A stretch of 64,000 nt of DNA, from positions 744,001 to 808,000 of the forward strand of contig NZ_JBDFMI010000001.1 in NCBI RefSeq assembly GCF_047238185.1, written 5' to 3'. This document shows positions 16,359-23,065 of the stretch, in pieces; positions within the stretch are counted from its first letter, which is position 1; every line of letters begins with the position of its first letter. A program made the translations under genes and the position numbers. Below the pieces are notes generated by a model, which was given only the letters and a program-made list of their open reading frames with translations, was not told where the DNA came from and made no database searches. Source of the stretch: Bacillus_AD sp047238185. GTDB taxonomy: Bacteria; Bacillota; Bacilli; Bacillales; DSM-1321.

Positions 16359-16835
16359 TTGGCAATCGAAAAAGTCTTTCCTATGACTAAAGAGGGTAAA
16401 GAAAAATTAGAAAATGAACTAGAACAATTAAAATCCGTTAAACGTAAGGAAGTTGTGGAACGAATTAAAATCGCCCGCAGCTTCGGGGATCTTTCAGAGA
16501 ACTCAGAATATGATTCCGCGAAGGAAGAGCAGGCATTTGTTGAAGGAAGAATCACAACAATCGAAAACATGATCCGCAATGCAAAGATCATTGAAGAAGA
16601 CGAGATGGATTCCGACCATGTATCATTGGGTAAATCGGTAACATTCATCGAGCTTCCTAATGGCGATGAAGAAACCTATACGATTGTTGGCAGTGCGGAA
16701 GCGGATCCATTTGAAGGGAAGATTTCAAATGATTCACCAATCGCCCGCAGCCTGATCGGTAAAGCAGTCGGAGATGAAGTGGTCGTTCAAACACCTGGTG
16801 GAGATATGAATGTCCGCATCACATCTGTGAAATAA
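16359..16835 (+). CDS. greA: Transcription elongation factor GreA
   Basis: Rescues backtracked RNA polymerase by stimulating transcript cleavage. The 158-residue protein has the N-terminal coiled coil with acidic tip loop (FGDLSENSEYDSAKEEQAF near residues 45-63) and the C-terminal FKBP-like domain containing IVGSAEADPFEGKISNDSPIARSL. A TTG start at 16359 with GAAGGAGTG upstream reproduces the usual N-terminus (VFPMTKEGK). Its terminator doubles as the start region of pbpI. Confidence 0.97.
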   Translation: MAIEKVFPMTKEGKEKLENELEQLKSVKRKEVVERIKIARSFGDLSENSEYDSAKEEQAFVEGRITTIENMIRNAKIIEEDEMDSDHVSLGKSVTFIELPNGDEETYTIVGSAEADPFEGKISNDSPIARSLIGKAVGDEVVVQTPGGDMNVRITSVK

Positions 16836-16869
16836 AAAGACAATACTGAAAACATGTTTTAAAAGAGCG

Positions 16870-16901
16870 CACCTCGTCGACAATGAAGACGAGGTGTTTT
16901 T
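16870..16901 (+). terminator. greA terminator carrying the pbpI ribosome binding site
   Basis: CACCTCGTC (16870-16878) pairs with GACGAGGTG (16888-16896), followed by TTTTT and then the pbpI ATG at 16902. The GAGGTG in the 3' arm is the only ribosome binding site available to pbpI, so the hairpin can both end greA transcripts and hide the pbpI start. Confidence 0.85.
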
Positions 16902-18662
16902 ATGTTACGGAACAGACGAGTAATTGCTGCTGCAAGCCTATTTTTGATTTTGTTGGTATGCTTGGTGCTGCGATTAATACAAATTCAATTAATCAGTCCA
17001 GAATCTTTTTCCAGGCACCATGTGAATCTAATAGCTGAAAGTGTCAACCAGAGAATGCAAAGCATTACGCTGGATGATGGGCGCGGTAAATTGTATGACA
17101 GGGCTGGAACGCCCATCGACCATCAGCCGGTGCCTGCCCTTATTCTTTTCCCTTTCTTGAGTAAAATGGCATGGCCGATTGAGAAAGTTACGGCCATATT
17201 GGGCATTGAATCTGTTGAGATTCAAAAACAGTTGGATTCTGCAAAAAGCCCATTTGTCTTTCAAAGAAATGGAAAGCCTTTTTCACTCACTGATAGCCAG
17301 ATGGATGAATTGAATAAGCTTAAAATTCCGGGCGTTTTTGCAGCAGTCCGATTTATTCCTGTAAATAACGGCATTGCAAGGCAAATGCTAGGTGGACTAA
17401 CCATGTCGAAAGAAATAAAAGAGGACAGGTATGGGGACAGGCAGTTGGCCGCAAACGTAAAAGTAGGGGACAAAGGACTTCAGGAACAGCTGGATGAATT
17501 CCTTTTATCAGATGGCGAAACAAAGCTTGTGTATCATGTAGACGGGATGGGCGGCCCCTTGTTCGGAGTCAACATAAAGTACTTAGCTCCAGGAAATCCT
17601 TTGTATCCTGTCAAAGTGCGTACCACACTTGATATGGACATTCAAAAGGCGGCTGAAGAGGCGGTCGATGAAAATGGAATCAAAAGCGGAGGGCTTATCT
17701 TAATAGATATTGACTCCAGCGAAATTCGCGCCAGTGTATCAAGGCCATCTTTAAGTGAAGGCAGCGATCCGAACAAAGGGGATGGAGCCAAAAATAGGAT
17801 GGTGCAGCAAGCAACACTTGGCTCCGTATTCAAAACAGTTGTAAGTGCAGCTGCATTAGAGGAAGGGGAAGTGAACGATACGATGGTGTTCGATTGTAAT
17901 CAAACTATTAAAGGAAGCCCTGAACAGGAGCGTCCATTGGGATTATTGAACTTCACGGAAAGCTTTGCCCGCAGCTGCAATAGAACATTTGGCGACCTGG
18001 CTGTTGCAGTGACAAAAAAAAATCCTGATTCTTTGCAAACGTACGCTGAAAAGTTGCAGTTGATCGGGAAATCCGGATGGACCGGCGATATCTATCATTC
18101 TCCTGTAACGCAACTATATGGAGAAGAATCCGGCAGAATATGGATTAACGGTGAAAATAGGAAAGATGCAAATCTGGTTTCCCAAACAGGAATCGGACAG
18201 CAAGATGTGCAAGCAACACCGCTTGGGGCAGCCAATATGATGGCCACCATAGCGAGGGGAGGCAAAAGAAAAGAAGTAAAGGCAGTCAGCAGCATAGATT
18301 TTTCGAATGGTACAACCGCGGCATTATTCAAGGATCATGATATTCACGGCGGAGAGATTTCTCCCGTCACTGCCAAAAAACTTCAAATGCTGCTGGAACA
18401 GGTTGTAGAGGATCCGAATGGAACGGCCGCCCTTCTGAGTGCGCTGCCTTTTAAAGTGGCCGGGAAAACAGGGACGGCACAAACGAATAAAGAGCAGCGA
18501 TTGTTGAACATGTGGTTTGCCGGTTATTTCCCTGCCGATCACCCAAAGTACGCCATTGCAGCAGTCCGCTTAAATGCTCATTCTGAGGAAAAAAGCGCCA
18601 CTCGATTAGTCGGTGATTTCTTACAGAAGCTGTCTCAGGAAGAGGAATTAACTGGTGAATAA
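16902..18662 (+). CDS. pbpI: Class B penicillin-binding protein PbpI (YrrR)
   Basis: Peptidoglycan transpeptidase anchored by one N-terminal membrane helix (residues about 8-27). The 586-residue protein has a PBP dimerisation domain and a transpeptidase domain. The latter carries the active-site SxxK in GSVFKTV near residue 308, SCN (SxN motif) near 358 and KTGTAQ near 521. In B. subtilis PbpI has been reported to overlap in function with SpoVD and PBP2b. The start is fixed by the short space after the greA terminator. yrrS follows after about 100 bases. Confidence 0.92.
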   Translation: MLRNRRVIAAASLFLILLVCLVLRLIQIQLISPESFSRHHVNLIAESVNQRMQSITLDDGRGKLYDRAGTPIDHQPVPALILFPFLSKMAWPIEKVTAILGIESVEIQKQLDSAKSPFVFQRNGKPFSLTDSQMDELNKLKIPGVFAAVRFIPVNNGIARQMLGGLTMSKEIKEDRYGDRQLAANVKVGDKGLQEQLDEFLLSDGETKLVYHVDGMGGPLFGVNIKYLAPGNPLYPVKVRTTLDMDIQKAAEEAVDENGIKSGGLILIDIDSSEIRASVSRPSLSEGSDPNKGDGAKNRMVQQATLGSVFKTVVSAAALEEGEVNDTMVFDCNQTIKGSPEQERPLGLLNFTESFARSCNRTFGDLAVAVTKKNPDSLQTYAEKLQLIGKSGWTGDIYHSPVTQLYGEESGRIWINGENRKDANLVSQTGIGQQDVQATPLGAANMMATIARGGKRKEVKAVSSIDFSNGTTAALFKDHDIHGGEISPVTAKKLQMLLEQVVEDPNGTAALLSALPFKVAGKTGTAQTNKEQRLLNMWFAGYFPADHPKYAIAAVRLNAHSEEKSATRLVGDFLQKLSQEEELTGE

Positions 18663-18766
18663 GTAGTAAATATTTGTAACATGGCAATCAGTCTATATTA
18701 TCGCTTCTAATGTGAGAAGTATACATGTTACAATGGGGAGTGAATAAAAAACAGGGGTGATACAAA

Positions 18767-19456
18767 ATGAGAGACAAAGGACCCTCAGGATATACTTCTC
18801 GAAGTGCCAAAGCCGGCAAAAAACGAAAAGCAAATAAAATATATAATATATTACTTGTCGTAGTCGTACTGGCTATTGTTATAGTCGGTGCCAGCATTTT
18901 CCTTGGCGGAAAGGACGACAATACAGCTGCTCCAGACGAAAAAATCAGCAGCCAAAATGATAAATCTTCTGCGAATGATAAAAAAGAGGATAAGAGCGGC
19001 AAGAAAGACAAACAAGATGACCAATCCGTTTCCGATTCTGACGGCAGTTCGGATTCTTCATCCGATGACGAGCAAAATTCAGACGATGACTCTACGGTCG
19101 ATAGCTCTGAAGATGGGGACTCGCATCATTCAGATGATTCAACGGAACCTGAAAAGGATAAAAACGCAGCTAAGGATGAAGCTGAGGATAGCGATGCCAA
19201 CCAAACAAGTTCAGGCAAGCACGTTGCTGACTATACACAGGGTTCAAAGGATTGGAATGCAATGGAGAAAGCCCTTGCCTCTGGAGCCGGGATTGACCAA
19301 AGCAATATGACTGTTCTTTGGCTGGGAAATGGCGGAGCAACAGATAAAGCGATAGGGACTATTTCCACAAAAGATAACTCTGCAAAGTATAAAGTGTATA
19401 TTGATTGGGTGGATGGTTCAGGCTGGAAACCGGTCAAAGTGGAGAAAATAAATTAG
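18767..19456 (+). CDS. yrrS: DUF1510 membrane-anchored protein YrrS
   Basis: A 229-residue protein with a basic cytoplasmic N-terminus, one membrane helix (about residues 27-47, ILLVVVVLAIVIVGASIF) and a long low-complexity extracellular linker of Ser, Asp, Glu and Lys (about 50-145). It ends in a compact C-terminal DUF1510 domain ending WVDGSGWKPVKVEKIN. It follows pbpI as in B. subtilis, where the two are thought to be co-expressed; a role at the cell wall is inference. A possible promoter, TTGTAA-16-TATTAT, lies at 18674-18701. Confidence 0.87.
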   Translation: MRDKGPSGYTSRSAKAGKKRKANKIYNILLVVVVLAIVIVGASIFLGGKDDNTAAPDEKISSQNDKSSANDKKEDKSGKKDKQDDQSVSDSDGSSDSSSDDEQNSDDDSTVDSSEDGDSHHSDDSTEPEKDKNAAKDEAEDSDANQTSSGKHVADYTQGSKDWNAMEKALASGAGIDQSNMTVLWLGNGGATDKAIGTISTKDNSAKYKVYIDWVDGSGWKPVKVEKIN

Positions 19457-19565
19457 TTGTCTACATGAAAGGATGAAATACTCCTTCAGGCTCACTGCAA
19501 GCCCCTAGGAAGCGGAAATTCTTGAACGTTTACCCGTTCCACTAGTGCGTATGGCAAGGCAATAG

Positions 19566-19606
19566 AAAAGCATAAGCCCCCTTTAAAAGGATGCTTATGC
19601 TTTTTT
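19566..19606. terminator. Bidirectional terminator between yrrS and yrzA
   Basis: AAAAGCATAAGC pairs with GCTTATGCTTTT. T runs follow on both strands. It overlaps the stop codon of the minus-strand gene at 19595. Confidence 0.88.
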
Positions 19607-19804
19607 CTGTTTAAAATGAACGACTGCGCTATATAGCCGGTCCCCGTGCTCACTGACATGCATTTGATGTGAAACGGATTCAACCTGTAGCAGGATGGCC
19701 TTGTTATGATCGATTTGCCTCTGGATGTCTTGTTCCAGTCCTTTTAAAGAAGTGCTTTCGAAAAATTCGATTTTATCCTCGATTAAGTCCAATGAAAAAT
19801 CCAC
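19595..19804 (-). CDS. yrzA: DUF2536 protein YrzA
   Basis: A 69-residue protein matching the DUF2536 family: LIEDKIEFFESTSLKGLEQDI, an INQ-type helix and the ending YSAVVHFKQKK. Function unknown. A GTG start at 19804 is chosen because AGGAGG lies nine bases upstream; a longer reading to 19879 has no ribosome binding site and would cross the promoter. A -10 candidate TATAAT preceded by TGG lies at about 19834-19839 on the minus strand. It is convergent with yrrS, sharing a terminator. Confidence 0.82.
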   Translation of the reverse strand: MDFSLDLIEDKIEFFESTSLKGLEQDIQRQIDHNKAILLQVESVSHQMHVSEHGDRLYSAVVHFKQKKA

Positions 19805-19967
19805 AGTTTGTAACCTCCTAATTGTATCTCTGAATGGATTATACCATGGTGGACGAAGGAATAAGATGCCCTTTTCCATTTCGTTGCAAAACGTTCTGGC
19901 ATGCTTTTAGTTAAAGGTGGTAGAATAGTCTTTGCAGCTATTGAAACAAATGTCCAAGACCAGATAG

Positions 19968-19996
19968 TTGCCAACTGTGTATGGAGCGAGTATTGT
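19968..19996 (+). promoter_or_regulatory. Possible SigA promoter of mtnN
   Basis: TTGCCA at 19968-19973 and TATTGT at 19991-19996 with 17-base spacing, 80 bases before the mtnN ATG. Both hexamers deviate from consensus. Confidence 0.4.
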
Positions 19997-20075
19997 CTTA
20001 ATCGTATAGAATGCCGCAGTAAATAGATGAGATGGCCGACTAGTGCCAATAAACGAAGAGAAAGGTGTTACACAT

Positions 20076-20777
20076 ATGAAAATCGCAATTATAGGAGCAA
20101 TGGAAGAAGAAGTAACGATTTTGAGAAATCAAATGGAACATGTGAAGCAGGAAATAATCGCTAACTGTGAATTCACATCCGGATTGCTTGCAGGAGTGGA
20201 TGTAATTCTATTGAAGTCCGGTATAGGCAAAGTAAATGCCGCGATGTCAACTACCATCCTGCTTGATAGATACAACCCCGATGCAATCATCAATACTGGT
20301 TCAGCGGGCGGTTTTTCGCCTGATTTGAAAGTCGGGGACGTTGTTGTTTCTACAGAGGTTGTCCATCATGATGTAGACGCAACCATTTTTGGCTATGCCT
20401 ACGGGCAGGTACCACAAATGCCTGCAGCATATCCAGCGGATGCAAAACTGATAGAAATCGCTGAAAAAGCGGCACAAGGAATTGAGGGGACGACCGTAGT
20501 GAAAGGAATGATCGCAACAGGTGACTCCTTTATGGATGATCCGGAAAGGGTAGGGTTTGTCCGCAATAAATTCGCTGATTTGCAAGCAGCCGAAATGGAG
20601 GCAGCGGCCATTGCTCAAGTTTCCTACCAGTTCAATAAACCATTCGTTGTTATTAGAGCTCTTTCGGATATTGCGGGGAAAGAATCGAATATTTCATTTG
20701 ACAAGTTCCTCGAAACTGCTGCAGTGAACTCCTCTAAAATGGTCATTTCCTTCTTAAAGGAAATAGCCAAAAAATAA
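20076..20777 (+). CDS. mtnN: 5'-methylthioadenosine/S-adenosylhomocysteine nucleosidase
   Basis: Cleaves adenine from methylthioadenosine and S-adenosylhomocysteine, feeding methionine recycling and autoinducer-2 precursor formation. The 233-residue protein starts MKIAIIGAMEEEV, and has NTGSAGGF near residue 75 and the active-site region DLQAAEMEAAAIAQ near 170, all typical of the family. ATG 20076 follows AAAGGTG; an in-frame GTG at 20043 has no site. In B. subtilis mtnN lies in yrrT-mtnN-mccA-mccB-yrhC, but here only mtnN and yrhC are present. Confidence 0.96.
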   Translation: MKIAIIGAMEEEVTILRNQMEHVKQEIIANCEFTSGLLAGVDVILLKSGIGKVNAAMSTTILLDRYNPDAIINTGSAGGFSPDLKVGDVVVSTEVVHHDVDATIFGYAYGQVPQMPAAYPADAKLIEIAEKAAQGIEGTTVVKGMIATGDSFMDDPERVGFVRNKFADLQAAEMEAAAIAQVSYQFNKPFVVIRALSDIAGKESNISFDKFLETAAVNSSKMVISFLKEIAKK

Positions 20778-20806
20778 AGAATCGAAGCCTCTCCTCCGCT
20801 ATTCAT

Positions 20807-20833
20807 TTTCCATTTTTCCCATGAAAATGGAAA
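20807..20833. other. Perfect hairpin between mtnN and yrhC
   Basis: TTTCCATTTT pairs perfectly with AAAATGGAAA around a seven-base loop. No T run follows on either strand, so it is not a classical terminator. It may stabilise the mtnN 3' end or weaken read-through. Confidence 0.45.
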
Positions 20834-20898
20834 GGTGAAGAATTGAAAGATGTGTTAGAGTAAGATAGTGATATTTTTCAAGGTGGAGGGGAAATAAC

Positions 20899-21144
20899 AT
20901 GGATAAAGGAACAAAAAGAAACATAAACATAAACCGGGAAAAAATGATTGATTACAAGCGATTTGCCTACAGCTTGCTATGCATCGCGGTATTCACTTAT
21001 TTTGGCACGCTTATTGGCATGCATGAAGGCCGAGGCCATTCGCCTGTTCTGCCGCTTTTGACGGTGGCCCTGTTGGCTGTTTCATCCGTCTTTTTTACCT
21101 TGGCCATTAATTATAAAAAGAAACATCAACAAGAAATGGAATAA
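20899..21144 (+). CDS. yrhC: YrhC family membrane protein
   Basis: An 81-residue protein with a polar N-terminus and two membrane helices (about residues 23-41 and 52-73) separated by GMHEGRGHSPVL, ending in a Lys-rich tail. It matches small YrhC proteins, which in B. subtilis close the mccAB cysteine operon; no activity is known. GGTGGAGG lies ten bases before the ATG. Here it follows mtnN directly because the mcc genes are missing. Confidence 0.75.
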   Translation: MDKGTKRNININREKMIDYKRFAYSLLCIAVFTYFGTLIGMHEGRGHSPVLPLLTVALLAVSSVFFTLAINYKKKHQQEME

Positions 21145-21292
21145 TAATGATCCATTTTTTGCTACTGATGTGGAATGCATATTAAATGAAATCTTTCTCT
21201 GTAGGAAGGAAAGGTTTAATGTGAAAGTCCATTTTTTGCCTTTTTTATAAAAAAGAGGTTTACTTTATGATGGGTTTTGGATATACTTACCA

Positions 21293-21298
21293 TATAAT
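21293..21298 (+). promoter_or_regulatory. -10 hexamer before the 33-residue peptide gene
   Basis: TATAAT at 21293-21298, 31 bases before the ATG at 21329. The -35 region is poor. CATATAATA also fits the -10 pattern CATANNNTA of sporulation factors SigE and SigK, but their -35 elements are not clear. Confidence 0.45.
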
Positions 21299-21328
21299 AA
21301 ATTACTGGAGAAAAGGAGGTCGAAGAAG

Positions 21329-21430
21329 ATGAACAAATTGATTCAAATGTTGTCTGTTGCAGTTCGTTCATTTCAATTTGATAAACGTACATTCGGCCTT
21401 ACGGAAGACAGTAATTTGTTAGTGGGATAG
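21329..21430 (+). CDS. Putative 33-residue peptide, unknown
   Basis: An ATG preceded by AAAGGAGG opens a 33-codon frame beginning MNKLIQMLSVAVRSFQF, an amphipathic basic half, then a polar tail ending SNLLVG. It has its own likely -10 hexamer and a strong terminator right behind, so it looks like an independent transcript. I do not recognise the peptide. It could be a secreted or sporulation peptide, or the site could be a leader rather than a functional protein. Confidence 0.5.
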   Translation: MNKLIQMLSVAVRSFQFDKRTFGLTEDSNLLVG

Positions 21431-21455
21431 TAGCCTTTTCTAACTAATAAATTAT

Positions 21456-21488
21456 AGCCGCAGGTGGATGTATCCCCTGCGGCTTTTT
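21456..21488 (+). terminator. Terminator after the 33-residue peptide gene
   Basis: An AGCCGCAGG / CCTGCGGCT stem is followed by TTTT. Confidence 0.85.
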
Positions 21489-21600
21489 GCGGCCATTTTT
21501 ATGGCATCGCTGCAGGGGAGAGGATCTTCTGCGGCTTTTTGTGCTGATTTATCACGGAGAGGACTATACCTAATACAATTGCAGAAAGGAAGTGATATGT

Positions 21601-21741
21601 ATGACCATTAATTTAGTCTTTTTTACCGTTATTCTTAAACGGAACAAAACGTCAGTTGATGAAGCGATCCGCTATCAAGAATCTAAAAAGCGCCATGAAG
21701 AGCAAGTTGTAAAAATGCTTCAATATCGCCATTATCTATAA
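21601..21741 (+). CDS. yrzI: YrzI family small protein
   Basis: A 46-residue protein beginning MTINLVFFTVILKRNKTSVDEA, the pattern of the Bac_small_YrzI family: an apolar N-terminal segment, then Lys/Arg and a charged helix with Tyr-Gln-Glu-Ser-Lys-Lys. The family is restricted to Bacillus relatives and was described as probably sporulation-related; the function is unknown. GAAAGGAAGTG precedes the ATG. It lies near yrhC, as in B. subtilis. Confidence 0.72.
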   Translation: MTINLVFFTVILKRNKTSVDEAIRYQESKKRHEEQVVKMLQYRHYL

Positions 21742-21778
21742 AATCAAGACAGTATTGAGTTGAAAGGTGGAGATTACA

Positions 21779-21835
21779 ATGACAATGAAGGCAAGAAATA
21801 TGAATAAATACTATATTTACAAGGATTCCGACTAA
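21779..21835 (+). CDS. Putative 18-residue peptide
   Basis: An ATG with GAAAGGTGGAG nine bases upstream starts an 18-codon frame (MTMKARNMNKYYIYKDSD) 37 bases behind yrzI. The strong ribosome binding site is the only evidence that it is translated. It may be a short partner or a leader of the next small gene. No family recognised. Confidence 0.35.
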   Translation: MTMKARNMNKYYIYKDSD

Positions 21836-21887
21836 CGAAGCATTTGGACTCAAAATGTTCAAATACCTCCCGCGAACAAAGGACCGC

Positions 21888-22016
21888 ATGGTGTTAAAAT
21901 TAAGAAAATATGGTAAATTCAAGGGGGTATTTATCGTGTTTATGGTGGTTATGGCATTTGTTTGTACAACAGTCATTGGTGTTATTATTTCTTCTGAAAT
22001 CAGTAATGAAGCTTAA
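21888..22016 (+). CDS. Putative 42-residue single-span membrane peptide
   Basis: From ATG 21888 the frame gives a basic N-terminus (VLKLRKYGKFKG), one membrane helix (FIVFMVVMAFVCTTVIGVIIS) and a short polar tail. AAAGGA lies just before this ATG. An in-frame GTG at 21936 with GGGGG upstream would give only the helix (26 residues). It ends seven bases before a strong terminator. Possible membrane peptide or toxin-like small protein; not recognised. Confidence 0.45.
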   Translation: MVLKLRKYGKFKGVFIVFMVVMAFVCTTVIGVIISSEISNEA

Positions 22017-22022
22017 GGATTA

Positions 22023-22065
22023 AAAAAACTCTTCCCGTTCCTTCATGGACGGGAAGAGTTTTTTA
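22023..22065 (+). terminator. Strong terminator of the small-gene cluster
   Basis: AAAACTCTTCCCGT pairs with ACGGGAAGAGTTTT, followed by TT and ATT. It closes the yrzI cluster and faces the end of sigK. Confidence 0.92.
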
Positions 22066-22162
22066 TTGGTTTGGTATGACAATTAGCCAATACGAAAGGG
22101 CGGTTGAAATCCAGGCAGTTCCATTTAGGTTAGTTTTGAAAAGAGTGTTTAGACGATGGATG

Positions 22163-22876
22163 TTATTGCCGCCTTTTTTCTTTCTCGGCACGGTAGAATT
22201 CATGGAACATCTTCATAAGTGCCCTCTTTTCAATCCTGGATACATAACTGCGTGAAATGCCCAGTTCTTTTGCGATTTCCCGTTGTGTCTTTTCTTTGAA
22301 CAGCCCGAGTCCAAACCGATTGACGATGACTTCCTTTTCTCTTTCATCGAGGACATCAATGTATTTTTTGACTTTCTCTATTTCCATATTTAATTGTATA
22401 GTATCAATCACATCTTCCGATTCAGACTTAAGTACATCTATTAAGCTGATTTCATTCCCTTCCTTATCCTGGCCGATCGGATCATGGAGGGATACATCCT
22501 TTTTCGTTTTCTTGGTCGCCCGCAAATGCATGAGTATTTCATTTTCAATACACCTGGCTGCATAGGTTGCCAACTTGGTCCCTTTGCCATCGGAGTAGCT
22601 TTCGATCGCTTTGATCAACCCGATAGTGCCGATCGATATTAGGTCCTCGGTGTCTTCCCCGGTGTTTTCGAATTTTTTTACAATATGTGCCACAAGACGC
22701 AAGTTGTGCTCAATCAATAAGTTTCGGGCTTCTGGATTGCCTTCGCTCATTAATTGTAAGTATTTTTTTTCATCCTTGGAAGATAGGGGCTGGGGGAAGG
22801 CATTGTTTTTAACATATGAAACAAGGAGCACTATTTCTTTCACTACATAACCGAATGCCGCCAATAATCCGCTCAC
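22163..22876 (-). CDS. sigK: Sporulation sigma factor SigK (uninterrupted)
   Basis: Late mother-cell sigma factor, 237 residues. An N-terminal hydrophobic pro-sequence (SGLLAAFGYVVKEIVLLVSYV) is removed by the SpoIVFB protease in the known pathway. Region 2 contains LISIGTIGLIKAIESY and LATYAARCIENEILMHLR, and region 4 has the helix-turn-helix TQREIAKELGISRSYVSRIEKRALMKM. A GTG start at 22876, eleven bases after AAAGGAG, matches the B. subtilis N-terminus; an upstream ATG at 22903 would add nine residues before the pro-sequence. The gene is continuous, without the skin element that splits it in B. subtilis 168. Confidence 0.97.
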   Translation of the reverse strand: MSGLLAAFGYVVKEIVLLVSYVKNNAFPQPLSSKDEKKYLQLMSEGNPEARNLLIEHNLRLVAHIVKKFENTGEDTEDLISIGTIGLIKAIESYSDGKGTKLATYAARCIENEILMHLRATKKTKKDVSLHDPIGQDKEGNEISLIDVLKSESEDVIDTIQLNMEIEKVKKYIDVLDEREKEVIVNRFGLGLFKEKTQREIAKELGISRSYVSRIEKRALMKMFHEFYRAEKEKRRQ

Positions 22877-22934
22877 TGTATCACCATCTCCTTTTATGGA
22901 CATTTGCCTATAATGAAGTCTATGTGCCCCTCTT

Positions 22935-22943
22935 ATTCTATGT
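22935..22943 (-). promoter_or_regulatory. Candidate sporulation -10 element of sigK
   Basis: On the minus strand CATAGAATA fits CATANNNTA, the -10 shared by SigE and SigK promoters, about 60 bases before the sigK start. A second CATAGACT follows. Neither has a clear -35, so this is a candidate only. sigK is expected to be transcribed by SigE and then by SigK itself. Confidence 0.4.
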
Positions 22944-23065
22944 GTCTGTACATGTACGATTTTTTTAAAACGGGCTTGTTTTCTAAGCGGTAAGGTTATA
23001 ACACCGGGAATAGAAATAGTATTCTGAAAATGGTAAACTATTTGTATGAAAAGGAGGAGAAGAGA

